From contig OZ024794.1 in the NCBI GenBank assembly GCA_964017045.1, positions 20,401,617 through 20,465,616 of the forward strand: 64,000 bases of DNA, given 5' to 3'. Shown here piece by piece: positions 59,301 through 64,000 of this stretch. The position numbers and the translations under genes were made by a program. Under the pieces are notes generated by a model that saw only the letters and a list, made by a program, of their open reading frames with translations, was not told where the DNA came from and did no database searches. Source of the DNA: Omphiscola glabra (taxonomy: Eukaryota; Mollusca; Gastropoda; Lymnaeidae). Numbering within the stretch: position 1 is the stretch's first letter; each line of letters starts with the position of its first letter.

Positions 59301-62300
59301 CATCACGCCATCAAGAAAAGTCGATATTCTGATTGGTTAAATATTGGCCAACCGTGGCGCCTTTCCCTTAACCTCGCTACGTCATAGGTACCATCTTCTT
59401 GGCGGCAACGATGTAAAGCTGGTCCACTAGAAACCCAATGAGCCACACGATGACCACCAAGTCCAGTTGAGGATTCCCGCAGAACGGAGTTGCCAGGGCT
59501 TTGACGAATAAGATCAGGAATAGCACATAGAATATCTGGTGAGGGATAGCACATAGAATATCTGTAGAGTAATAGCAGATGGATGACATGACGATAAGAT
59601 GATTGTCTTAAGAGTGGAACTATCAGGACCTTCACTTCGATGAATGACATGACGTTAAAATGATTGTATTAAGAGTGGAACTATCAGGACCTTCACTTCG
59701 ATGAATGACATGACGTTAAGATGATTGTATTAAGAGTGGAACTATCAGGACCTTTATTTCGATGAATGACGTGACATTAAGATGATTGTCTTAGAGTCGA
59801 AGCTTTCTGGGGCTGGTTACCATTTGATTAAATCTTCATTGGTGTGGAGGCATAATATAAAATTGTTCTGTCTTTCGAGTATTGTCCTGTAATACGTGTT
59901 TTCGTTTATTGAATATTGTCATGTACTGAATATTATTATCAAATGAATTTAGTCATATACTGAATAGTTTCAATTACTGAATCTTGCCATTTATTGAATC
60001 TTGTCATTTACTAACTAACACACATATTCTGATGAAGATTTTAGCTTACGCTCTTACAACCCCGGCTAGTACATTGATTGGCAACTAGCTACATTTGCTG
60101 GGCTGCGCCATGAAACATTTTCGTCACGTAGGGCTCTCCCGCCGCCCTGGCCTCCCCTGAAACATCCAGTGACGGACATTCACTGAATATTGTCGTTTAC
60201 CGAATAGTGTCATTTACTAAATGACCTTAATGAATATGTCGTAGACCTCTTGGAATTAAGATGAGGGTGGCATGCAGAAAGTAGGACGTAGACCTCTGAT
60301 CTGAAACACGGTATGCGCATTTGGCCTACCTGTGACACCCAGAATTTAGTGATAGGCGCAGACCATAAGTAAAAAAGTTTCCTGGCGATCAACACCTTTG
60401 TGAAGGTTCTCAGCACCACGAGTTGGAACCTTAAAGACATCTGCTGTTTAGGAATAGAAACATGAGATAATGATTTCATATGACAACTTTTCACAACTGT
60501 CTCACTGGATAAGGGATTATGTTGTTGTTTCTAACTTAATGGCACAACTGTCTCACTGGATAAGGGACTTTGTTGTTGTTTCTAACTTAATGGCACAACT
60601 GTCTCACTGGATAAGGGATTTTGTTGTTGTTTCTAACTTAATGGCACAACTGTCTCACTGGATAAGGGATTTTGTTGTTGTTTCTAACTTAATGGCACAA
60701 CTGTCTCACTGGATAAGGGATTTTCTTGTTGTTTCTAACTTAATGGCACAACTGTCTCACTGGATAAGGGACTTTGTTGTTGTTTCTAACTTAATGGCAC
60801 AACTGTCTCACTGGATAAGGGATTTTGTTGTTGTTTCTAACTTAATGGCACAACTGTCTCAATGGATAAGGGATTATGTTGTTGTTTCTAACTTAATTGT
60901 TCCTGTAAAATTTGACATAGAAAAATAGCTCGTGGAACAGGCTGGTTTGTTATTGTTTAATCATAGACTCATTTAATCTACAGCCGACAATTTAACAGCA
61001 TGTATTTTGTTGGAAAAAAAAAGATTCCTTGTACTATGAATTGTTTAAACGTTAAATTTACTTTAATTTATGTTAGATCAATCCGATCAGAAAGAATGGT
61101 GAACGTTTTCAAGATTGTAAAAATTAATTCGAAAAACTGAATGTAAAAAGAAAAAAACAAACAGACAATATTATAAATATTACAAATAACAATTGACAAC
61201 TGTTATGCCGTAACATCTGAACATGTTATTTCCAAAGATATTTGATGACAAAGGTTTGTTTTCACAGTCTACGAGACTTTCCTACATATGTATAAGGGGA
61301 GATGTAGGGGAGATATATATATATATACCTGTGTCGAATTGGCCATGCCGTATTTCTTACATAAAGCTTTGCGATTGACAGCTGGGGATAAAATATAGCG
61401 TCAATATTTTCAAGGATTGCAATAGATACAAAGTTATCAATCTTCTCTTAGACATAACCCTTCTTTAAGACATCAACCCTATCTTAGACATCAGCCTTCT
61501 CTTAGACATCAAACTTCTCTTAGACATCAACTTTCCCTTAGACATCAACCTTCTCTTAGACATCAACCTTCTCTTAGACATTAACCTTCTCTTAGACATC
61601 AACCTTCTTTCTTAGATAATGCATCAGTCTTCTCTAAGTTATCCTTATCTAAGATATCAACACGACAAGCTTAAGTCTCTTGTCTACTTGGAATGGTGAG
61701 GCATGTCTTATAGCTCCTAAAATGGTGATACCCTTTTTAGGGGAGAGATTCCTCGTGGCTCATAGAAAGGTGGGGCCGCTAGTAAAAAAAAAGGGGGGGG
61801 GGATTTGTATTAATCCTTTGAAATTTTTGGCCCTTTCCAACTGCCTTCGTGTCTTAATTAGTAGTTTAAAGACACTCGCAATTGCAAATCAATGAAAAAA
61901 GTCAATAGTATTATTCCATCATTTTTAGTTAATTGGTGTGTTTGTGTCAAATGTATTATATTTTTATGACAATCAAAAGTTAGAGGGCAATTCAAAATCT
62001 ACACATCCCGTCCCTACTTTTCTAACGTCTCAATTTTAAGTGAGAAACATTTTATTACAAAAAACTATGTGGTGTGCATTTGTTTTATGTGAACTTTTTT
62101 GGTCTGGCTTCTCGTGAGTCAATGAGATTCAAACGGTCTCCAATGCTTCTGACAAATGACAACGTCAGTCTAAACTCTCTCGGGTCAAACGTCTTTCCAG
62201 AATAAAGGTTGACAAAAGCTCACCCCCTTAGTGCTATGAAATATTTCAACTGTACATTTTGGAGAGAAGTGGTTGTGATTGGCCAGGCAATTTAAACAAC

Positions 62301-63578
62301 TTCCCCCGGAGAGTCACGTGATGTCTTTGACGAGGCCAACATAACAACTACCATAAGGTACCGGAGAACAGCTTAACAACTCACCGGTGGGTCGCTCATG
62401 GTCACTTGCGATTTCAATCCAGAAATATGTTGGAAAGATGAGGAGACAGCACAGACAGACCTGATTAAAAGCAAGTTTTCGTCATTAAATTTGTATGACT
62501 ACGAGACCACTACCCTTAGAAATATAGAGTGTTCTAAGAATTTGATAAATAAACGTAAAGAACTTTGAAGGAGACACAATTAAACGAACATTCTGAAAAT
62601 GCAAGGCTTTTTCAAAGGATCCAAGAGGCATCCCAGCAGAGTTATTGTATTAGTATTAAGAAAAAATATTTAGGAAAGGTTGTTTCTTACGCACTATAAT
62701 GTTGTGTCAAATCAGACTGGTCACTTGAAGAGTGTGCCAAAAAACTCTATTTTTTTATTGCAGCGTCTCATTTGGAGAGACCACAATGAGTTTCATTTTT
62801 GAAGGGGGGCGCCACCAAATAAAATGGAGAGAAATTTAATTGCAGAGATATTGACATGAAACTTCATTAGCCCGGGTAATGGTCATCGTGGGACAAGAAT
62901 CAGCCAACTCACCTTCATATTATCTGCCAACGCACCTTCATATTATCAGCCAACTGACCTTCATATTATCAGCCAACTGACCTTCATATTATCAGCCAAC
63001 TGAACTTCATATTATCTGCCAACTCACCTTCATATTATCAGCCAACTCACCTTCATATTATCTGCCAACTCACCTTCATATTATCTGCCAACTCACCTTC
63101 ATATTATCAGCCAACTAACCTTCATATTATCAGCCAACTGACCTTCATATTATCAGCCAACTAACCTTCATATTATCAGCCAACTGACCTTCATATTATC
63201 AGCCAACTGAACTTCATATTATCAGCCAACTGAACTTCATATTATCAGCCAACTGAACTTCATATTATCAGCCAACTGAACTTCATATTATCAGCCAACT
63301 GGCCGGCATATTATCAGCCACTGACCTTCATATTGTCAGACAAGGGAATGTAGCTGTAGCTCCTCTGGCTTATCCTCACATTTCCGTACCACGTGTTGGA
63401 CACGTGTTTCTGGCAGCAGGGATGTGCGATGAAGTACTTGTTCCTGCCAATCAAGGCCAAGTCCACGGCTGTGTAGCGCTTGAAGTCGTCCAGCTTCTTG
63501 GTCAGCGAGGCCAGGGCCTGGTCGGCAGACTCTTGGTACGCAAGGTCGAGCATCTCAACGGCATGTTTGCCAAAGTCT
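35194..63578 (-). CDS. TRPM2-like cation channel with NUDT9-H domain, 5' end beyond window
   Basis: Nineteen exons from 63578 down to the TAA at 35194-35196 give 2770 nt (about 922 aa) with all phases compatible. Exons: 63578-63326, 62460-62385, 61381-61329, 60440-60330, 59535-59392, 58885-58658, 58002-57825, 56853-56803, 51474-51354, 50188-49981, 46342-46233, 45901-45762, 42935-42808, 39932-39838, 39585-39382, 39129-38918, 38093-37945, 36091-35888, 35298-35194. Order: end of the cytosolic TRPM homology region, pre-S1 helix, S1-S6 with pore loop, TRP helix (VEIWKYQFFRL), coiled coil, NUDT9-H (NPMGRTGLRGRG; IYRGYMDD then NTDNAW). TRPM2 channels are Ca2+-permeable and are gated by ADP-ribose and Ca2+; which site binds ADPR differs between lineages. 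The Nudix box here is degenerate and the filter atypical (see findings). A short exon between 49981 and 46342 could be missing. The gene continues past 64000. Confidence 0.93.
35888..36091 (-). CDS. TRPM2-like exon 18, NUDT9-H core
   Basis: Encodes LIYRGYMDDSNNTDNAWVEA, nearly identical to the NUDT9/TRPM2 signature GYxDDPRNTDNAWxET. Donor CAG|gtaatc, phase 0/0. The acceptor cttcccggcag is the phase-compatible choice; the exact 5' edge is less certain. Confidence 0.9.
36230..36425 (+). repeat. Degenerate repeat of about 42-45 bp
   Basis: Four diverged copies of TTTCAATCACAATCTTATGA in the intron after exon 17. Confidence 0.75.
36475..36845 (+). repeat. About 30-bp minisatellite
   Basis: Twelve copies of CTCTATGACGACTATGGGAC followed by TTCCTAAA in the intron between exons 17 and 18. 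Confidence 0.94.
37046..37112 (+). repeat. GA-rich microsatellite
   Basis: Interrupted (GA)n tract of about 65 bp. Confidence 0.85.
37262..37585 (+). repeat. 54-bp minisatellite
   Basis: Six copies of TCGTTTGAACGATTACGGTA followed by CGTATTCCATTAGATATGTC. Each holds the palindrome TCGTTTGAACGA. 54 bp is 18 codons, which explains the open plus-strand frame. Confidence 0.95.
37945..38093 (-). CDS. TRPM2-like exon 17, degenerate Nudix-box exon
   Basis: Acceptor gatctcag, donor CAG|gtataa, phase 1 in and 0 out. Encodes YYFLLIDQDFISGRMSKYNV and ICEVFMRDLLG. By position this covers the Nudix helix, yet only one of its glutamates (ICEV) can be aligned. Only one frame is open. Confidence 0.82.
38088..38862 (-). 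repeat. 35-bp array copied from the exon 17 acceptor
   Basis: About 22 copies of GTGTCTGAGATCATCGTATG followed by TGTCTTATAGCTAG (plus strand). On the minus strand each unit reproduces the exon's ATCTCAG|ACACCTA junction. Some units are truncated to TTGTCTATGTG. Confidence 0.95.
38918..39129 (-). CDS. TRPM2-like exon 16, NUDT9-H
   Basis: Encodes NPMGRTGLRGRGNL, the hallmark NUDT9/TRPM2 motif, then WGPNHMIYAIVSRW, VMEILVVLNE and EDSLPGV. Acceptor is a C10 run plus AG. Donor G|gtatca is the only one that keeps phase with exon 17. Confidence 0.92.
39205..39345 (+). repeat. Degenerate repeat of about 13-14 bp
   Basis: Repeated ATGATGGAGTAAAATG-like words between exons 15 and 16. Confidence 0.8.
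39382..39585 (-). CDS. TRPM2-like exon 15
   Basis: Acceptor cttctgccag, donor CCA AG|gtattc. Encodes VSPVAHVLLQFDPSFNQEVE and DRTSWITKDDQPLLYTV, the start of NUDT9-H (vertebrate DRRSxHGPYTV). Confidence 0.9.
39838..39932 (-). CDS. TRPM2-like exon 14
   Basis: Encodes ESYPTYDPPAYSKPLEEYDE, continuing VSWE from exon 13; matches the VPWExxFxIYDPPFYTAE motif of TRPM2. Donor GA|gtgaga. Confidence 0.93.
40277..41820 (+). repeat. 1.5-kb polypyrimidine CTCTCTGT satellite
   Basis: Almost pure pyrimidine on the plus strand, built from (TCTCTCTG)n with (CT)n, then TTTTCTCTCTC variants toward 41820. It lies in the TRPM2-like intron between exons 13 and 14, so the pre-mRNA would carry a GAGAGACA-type purine run. 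The long Ser/Leu or Arg/Glu frames over it are artefacts. Confidence 0.97.
41825..42045. mobile_element. hAT-like element fragment
   Basis: Contains GGCCCGCGGGCCGTATGTTG and ends CAGTCCTGG, the style of a hAT terminus rich in GGCCCGCGGGCC, as also seen in 48354-49210. Its left end is lost in the polypyrimidine array. Confidence 0.45.
42100..42705 (-). repeat. 69-bp minisatellite
   Basis: Nine nearly identical copies (core CCACCCAGTTCATCACAAAC plus TAGCCACACCACTGGGTGAG). 69 bp is 23 codons, so the minus strand is open through the array (repeated PPTHPVVWLVCDELGGL). Probably non-coding, within an intron of the TRPM2-like gene. Confidence 0.95.
42808..42935 (-). CDS. TRPM2-like exon 13
   Basis: Acceptor gattccag, donor GAG|gtgaga. 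Encodes SKCRKSPYPATSIRRYPVFD and KNVSWE, the TRPM2 linker into NUDT9-H (family pattern YPxTxVxRxPVPxxxVPWE). Confidence 0.93.
42955..43172 (+). repeat. About 24-bp minisatellite
   Basis: About 11 copies of ACCTGAGTAACGGGACATA, alternating with GCCAT or TATACC spacers. Confidence 0.93.
43470..44040 (+). repeat. Degenerate GGATCCCGAT-type satellite
   Basis: Roughly 30 diverged units of about 18-22 bp around TGGGATCCCGATCC words, far more mutated than the other arrays, so probably old. Confidence 0.8.
44060..45010. other. AT-rich intron DNA with repeated ATATAGCT-type blocks
   Basis: Words such as TATATAGCTTATATAAGGAA recur at about 44584 and 44757 beside C-rich patches. It looks like remnants of an interspersed repeat; family unknown. 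Confidence 0.35.
45335..45460 (+). repeat. About 16-bp minisatellite
   Basis: Seven copies of CACACTGTAACAGAGC. Confidence 0.93.
45762..45901 (-). CDS. TRPM2-like exon 12, coiled coil
   Basis: Acceptor gtcctgtag, donor ATG G|gtaacc. Encodes KISKDQLNQGKQLNSLNDRL and a heptad-like continuation, consistent with the TRPM C-terminal tetramerising coiled coil. Confidence 0.88.
45922..45976 (+). repeat. 13-bp repeat GTGCAGTGGGAGG
   Basis: Four copies lie immediately upstream (minus-strand sense) of the exon 12 acceptor. Confidence 0.9.
46233..46342 (-). CDS. TRPM2-like exon 11, coiled coil
   Basis: Acceptor ctgtctccag, donor GAA AG|gtatgt. Encodes DYYMWRSLMRLHKRLEKLKQ, equivalent to the LSWEIYLKENYLQ helix before the vertebrate TRPM2 coiled coil. 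Confidence 0.88.
46380..47770. other. TRPM2-like intron, no exon recognised
   Basis: Holds a short TGCACCTGCCTCAC repeat at 46650-46762 and unique AT-rich sequence. A small linker exon between exons 10 and 11 could be hidden in 46.4-49.9 kb; I could not identify one, and phases join without it. Confidence 0.35.
47774..47972 (+). repeat. 22-bp minisatellite
   Basis: Nine copies of CGAAACAACAGTCGCAGTGT or the CAAAACAACAG variant. Confidence 0.95.
48354..49210. mobile_element. 857-bp hAT-type element
   Basis: Termini CAGGGCTCTCAAACTC and GAGTTTGATACCCCTG form inverted repeats with two mismatches. Flanks GTCTATAC and ATCTATAG share six of eight bases, consistent with an aged 8-bp duplication. 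The interior near the right end has the GGCCCGCGGGCCGC motif usual in such elements. No transposase is readable, so it is non-autonomous or decayed. Confidence 0.75.
49215..49980. other. TRPM2-like intron 10, repeat-like fragments
   Basis: Contains G9 and C11 homopolymers (49338, 49417) and a block 49700-49930 with CCAAGTTTCAGCTCGATAGG, typical of dispersed invertebrate repeats. No exon is recognised. Confidence 0.35.
49981..50188 (-). CDS. TRPM2-like exon 10, TRP helix
   Basis: Acceptor caactcccag, donor AAG|gtaagt. Encodes EKSVEIWKYQFFRLVLNNQR then FLPAPLVLCVYPF: the TRP helix with its invariant Trp and the hydrophobic stretch that follows it in TRPM channels (IWKxQRxxLIxxYxxRPxxPPPxIL). 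Confidence 0.94.
50262..50460 (+). repeat. 20-bp minisatellite
   Basis: Ten copies of GTTGTAGTGAGTTGTAAACA. Confidence 0.95.
50520..51350. other. TRPM2-like intron 9 with GC-rich repeat fragments
   Basis: 51030-51290 is GC-rich (GGCGCCAGGGGCGAAGCCTG; CGGCCCTGCCTCCACCCGC) and shares ACGTTTTATCGTGTACTTCA-like words with 24320-24350, so it is probably transposon debris. Confidence 0.4.
51354..51474 (-). CDS. TRPM2-like exon 9, S6
   Basis: Acceptor tgccacag, donor ACA AG|gtcagg. Encodes LGSYLVVLQYIFSTKLVYNT and LIFAVT, the S6 pore-lining helix (family LxxYLLxxNILLLNLLIAxF). Confidence 0.9.
51610..51805 (+). repeat. G-rich GGGGTTGGGGTAAT-type repeat
   Basis: About 13 variants of GGGTAATGGGGTTGGGGTAA. 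G runs recur densely enough for G-quadruplex potential on the plus strand. Confidence 0.9.
51845..52738 (+). repeat. About 40-bp minisatellite
   Basis: About 23 copies of ATGTCATTGAATCAAGTGTG followed by GACAGAGGTCCTAGACAGGAT, alternating with an AGGATCTCTGACTAGAT variant, so it has a higher-order pattern. Confidence 0.95.
52855..53325 (+). repeat. 12-bp minisatellite GGTCAGCTTGTA
   Basis: About 39 copies. 12 bp is four codons, so the minus strand reads a long Lys-Leu-Thr-Tyr/Asp repeat; not a gene. Confidence 0.95.
53398..53560 (+). repeat. 49-bp repeat, three copies
   Basis: CTAATGACCAATGAATGAGC plus AGTGAGCTAACACATTTCCC, three near-perfect copies. Confidence 0.94.
53711..54443. mobile_element. 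hAT-like element with TAGGGTGACCAAA ends
   Basis: About 733 bp with inverted termini TAGGGTGACCAAA and TTTGGTCACCCTA. Flanks CAGTAATG (53703-53710) and GAGTAATG (reconstructed from 54444-54446 plus 54773-54777) match seven of eight bases. A second element has inserted across its right edge. No transposase is readable. Confidence 0.75.
54447..54764. mobile_element. hAT-like MITE nested at the edge of the previous element
   Basis: Termini CATGGGTTGGGAACC and GGTTCCCAACCCCTG. Perfect 8-bp duplication CCCTAGAG at 54439-54446 and 54765-54772. Confidence 0.88.
55045..55695. mobile_element. GC-rich mobile-element fragment of about 650 bp
   Basis: Sharply higher GC than its surroundings, with TGTAGACGGCCTG near both ends (55052 and 55648). 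The ends are not clear inverted repeats. Open frames on both strands are unlike any family I know. It may be the untranslated part of a retroelement or a composite SINE. Confidence 0.5.
55753..55951. mobile_element. SPIN-like hAT MITE, copy 2
   Basis: Begins CAGCATCCTCAACCTGTGGG and ends GAGAACCACTT. Duplications ATTTAAAG (55745-55752) and ATTTCAAG (55952-55959) match seven of eight. The interior is collinear with copies at 13370 and 57012. Confidence 0.87.
56155..56802. other. TRPM2-like intron 8, no further exon recognised
   Basis: A G-rich patch lies at 56156-56190. The remaining sequence is unique. Open frames at 56326-56589 lack splice signals consistent with the channel. Confidence 0.35.
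56803..56853 (-). CDS. TRPM2-like exon 8, pore-to-S6 loop
   Basis: 51-nt microexon; acceptor aatttcag, donor CAA G|gtaagt, phase 1/1. Encodes DDPCNCLYNYSTQFGCQ less its split first codon. The three cysteines fit the extracellular disulfide loop of TRPM channels. Confidence 0.85.
57012..57211. mobile_element. SPIN-like hAT MITE, copy 3
   Basis: Begins CAGCGGTTCTCAACCTGTTG and ends GTTTGAGAACCGCTG, with duplications AGGTATAC (57004-57011) and AGTTATAC (57212-57219). Interior words TTATGAAGTAGCAACGAA, GGTCGCCACAACACGAGGAA and GAACTGTATTAA match the remembered SPIN_NA consensus closely. Confidence 0.88.
57570..57895 (-). repeat. About 78-bp array copied from the pore exon end and donor
   Basis: Four copies. 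The right-most (57825-57895) is the true exon end. Each repeats the codons for YKAIRRGIFALFMTDIEDV and the donor gtaagtgaaccc. Confidence 0.95.
57825..58002 (-). CDS. TRPM2-like exon 7, S5 and pore helix
   Basis: Acceptor tgtcattag, donor AGC A|gtaagt, phase 0 in and 1 out. Encodes MKQDLIIWLKMWSMTFISGA (S5) then PLGWPAFYKAIRRGIFALFM and TDIEDV (pore loop). Confidence 0.92.
58020..58290 (+). repeat. Purine-rich GGAGGGACACGGAGGGGAGG repeat
   Basis: Degenerate G/A-rich array just upstream (minus-strand sense) of the pore exon. The minus strand supplies an extended pyrimidine tract before the acceptor. Confidence 0.88.
58658..58885 (-). CDS. TRPM2-like exon 6, S3-S4 region
   Basis: Acceptor tttttgcag, donor ATG|gtaagc, phase 0/0. 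Encodes TIIAVSYTLTIMVWFRFLH, LLSFSLIFFCYYAMGFFF and PVFGPMLVNITVM, the last corresponding to the HxxLGPKIIMIxKM S4-S5 linker of TRPM channels. Confidence 0.92.
59040..59080 (+). repeat. (AATC)n microsatellite, possible retroelement tail
   Basis: TTTAATCAATCAATCAATCA resembles the tail at 29356-29378. Confidence 0.7.
59392..59535 (-). CDS. TRPM2-like exon 5, S1-S2
   Basis: Acceptor cctcaccag, donor ATG|gtacct, phase 0/0. Encodes IFYVLFLILFVKALATPF and LDLVVIVWLIGFLVDQLY. A 26-bp duplication just upstream repeats the acceptor region. Confidence 0.9.
59575..59795 (+). repeat. About 65-bp repeat, three to four copies
   Basis: GATGAATGACATGACGTTAA followed by GATGATTGTATTAAGAGTGG. Confidence 0.93.
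59870..60235 (+). repeat. Degenerate TACTGAATATTGTCATT repeat
   Basis: About 10 diverged copies, interrupted by the retrotransposon fragment at 60013-60181. Confidence 0.75.
60013..60181 (-). mobile_element. Second, extremely 5'-truncated copy of the non-LTR retrotransposon
   Basis: Collinear with 3901-4061 (AACTAACACACATATTCTG; CCCCGGCTAGTA; GCCGCCCTGGCCTCCCC), about 169 bp, same 3' terminus, same minus orientation. Confidence 0.88.
60330..60440 (-). CDS. TRPM2-like exon 4, pre-S1 helix
   Basis: Acceptor aaacagcag, donor CAG|gtaggc, phase 0/0. Encodes RKLFYLWSAPITKFWVSQ, the canonical TRPM motif (FYxAPxxKFW) immediately before S1. Confidence 0.95.
60480..60905 (+). repeat. 51-bp minisatellite
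   Basis: Eight copies of CACAACTGTCTCACTGGATA followed by AGGGATTTTGTTGTTGTTTC. 17 codons per unit keep the plus strand open; antisense to the channel. Confidence 0.95.
60910..61328. other. TRPM2-like intron 3, AT-rich
   Basis: No exon or element is seen. A (TA)n run lies at 61310-61327, just after the exon 3 donor. Confidence 0.4.
61329..61381 (-). CDS. TRPM2-like exon 3
   Basis: 53-nt exon, acceptor tccccag, donor CAG|gtatat, phase 1 in and 0 out. Encodes VNRKALCKKYGMANSTQ, in the linker before the pre-S1 helix. Confidence 0.8.
61435..61625 (+). repeat. 18-bp minisatellite
   Basis: Ten copies of CTTAGACATCAACCTTCT. Confidence 0.94.
61680..62384. other. TRPM2-like intron 2, unique DNA
   Basis: No array or exon recognised; short G-rich run at 61789-61802. 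Confidence 0.4.
62385..62460 (-). CDS. TRPM2-like exon 2
   Basis: Acceptor ttttaatcag, donor ACC G|gtgagt, phase 0 in and 1 out. Encodes VCLCCLLIFPTYFWIEIA, the hydrophobic segment that follows the WxGxL motif in TRPM N-terminal regions. Confidence 0.9.
62905..63325 (-). repeat. About 23-bp array copied from the exon 1 donor
   Basis: About 18 copies of ACCTTCATATTATCAGCCAA. On the minus strand this is ATAATATGAAG|gtcagttggc, a copy of the authentic exon end ACAATATGAAG|gtcagtggc at 63326. Confidence 0.93.
63326..63578 (-). CDS. TRPM2-like first exon in window
   Basis: Acceptor atttcag, donor AAG|gtcagt. Encodes FGKHAVEMLDLAYQESADQA, TAVDLALIGRNKYFIAHPCC and SNTWYGNVRISQRSYSY, matching the TRPM pattern (C)Y..D...A...L......W....CL.LA......F..H.C.Q.....W.G. 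Upstream exons lie beyond the window. Confidence 0.94.
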
Positions 63579-63666
63579 CTGAAATAGAGGACAGCGTCGA
63601 TTAGTCACGATGGCAAAATTCCTAGTGCTATAATCCAGCACCGTGACGATATACTGGCCTCGAGGA

Positions 63667-63853
63667 CAGTGGCGTAGTGAGCTTAACTCGCGCCCGGGGC
63701 ACAATACCTTTTTAGCGCCCCCAATACCTTTTTAGCGCTCTCCCCTATTAAAAAACCATACAATATTATAGTAAAATATACCATTTGGCGCCCCTTTGTG
63801 AGTAGCGCCCGGGGCATGATGCCCCCCTTGCCCCCCCCCTCACTACGCCACTG
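63667..63853. mobile_element. hAT MITE with CAGTGGCGTAGTGAG ends
   Basis: 187 bp with termini CAGTGGCGTAGTGAG and CTCACTACGCCACTG, and a perfect 8-bp duplication CTCGAGGA at 63659-63666 and 63854-63861. The interior is rich in GCGCCC words. Near-perfect ends and duplication imply recent insertion. Confidence 0.92.
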
Positions 63854-64000
63854 CTCGAGGACAATTACACCTAACGATAGTTTACCGTATATGAAATTTG
63901 ACAACTGACTTACTAGCCAATGAAGTGAAAAGCAAGTCAGATTAGTTTATTTCATTACACTAAAGAAACATCACAAGATTAAATCAAGAACGTAAAAAAA

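Overview
This is eukaryotic, intron-rich, AT-rich genomic DNA, most likely from a lophotrochozoan and probably a heterobranch (freshwater) snail. The evidence is animal ciliary and ion-channel genes with short spliced exons, an EN-RT-RNase H non-LTR retrotransposon, hAT-type MITEs with 8-bp target duplications, and a private minisatellite in nearly every intron. The species is an inference. No bacterial operons, rRNA or CRISPR are seen.

Layout. (1) 425-1221, minus: a small two-exon gene for an unrecognised 188-residue protein. (2) 3548-8220: a 28-bp minisatellite split by a 5'-truncated non-LTR retrotransposon (3901-7386, minus), followed by an orphan spliced-looking exon at 8365-8554 (+). 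(3) 10929-33969, plus: a complete 18-exon gene for dynein regulatory complex subunit 7 (DRC7/CCDC135). The conceptual CDS is 2595 nt (864 aa), with every splice phase consistent. (4) 34317-34480: an intergenic MITE. (5) 63578-35194, minus: the 3' nineteen exons (about 922 aa) of a TRPM2-like channel. They run from the late cytosolic N-terminal region through S1-S6, the TRP helix and coiled coil to a C-terminal NUDT9-H (ADP-ribose-binding) domain. Its 5' exons lie beyond position 64000. DRC7 and the channel gene are tail to tail, with stop codons about 1.2 kb apart.

Both large genes were assembled here by reading splice sites, protein-family similarity and intron phase; no alignment was run. 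DRC7 acts in the ciliary nexin-dynein regulatory complex. The TRPM2-like protein is a cation channel whose NUDT9-H domain has a badly degenerate Nudix box in this model, and its pore loop is unusual.

Most of the remaining DNA is tandem repeats (about 45 arrays, units from 8 to 78 bp) and mobile elements. Two things stand out. First, at least eight coding-sequence edges, mostly splice junctions, have been tandemly amplified into the adjacent intron or flank, so the arrays carry many decoy donors or acceptors. Second, three short MITEs look like SPIN-family hAT elements, a family known for horizontal transfer between animal phyla.
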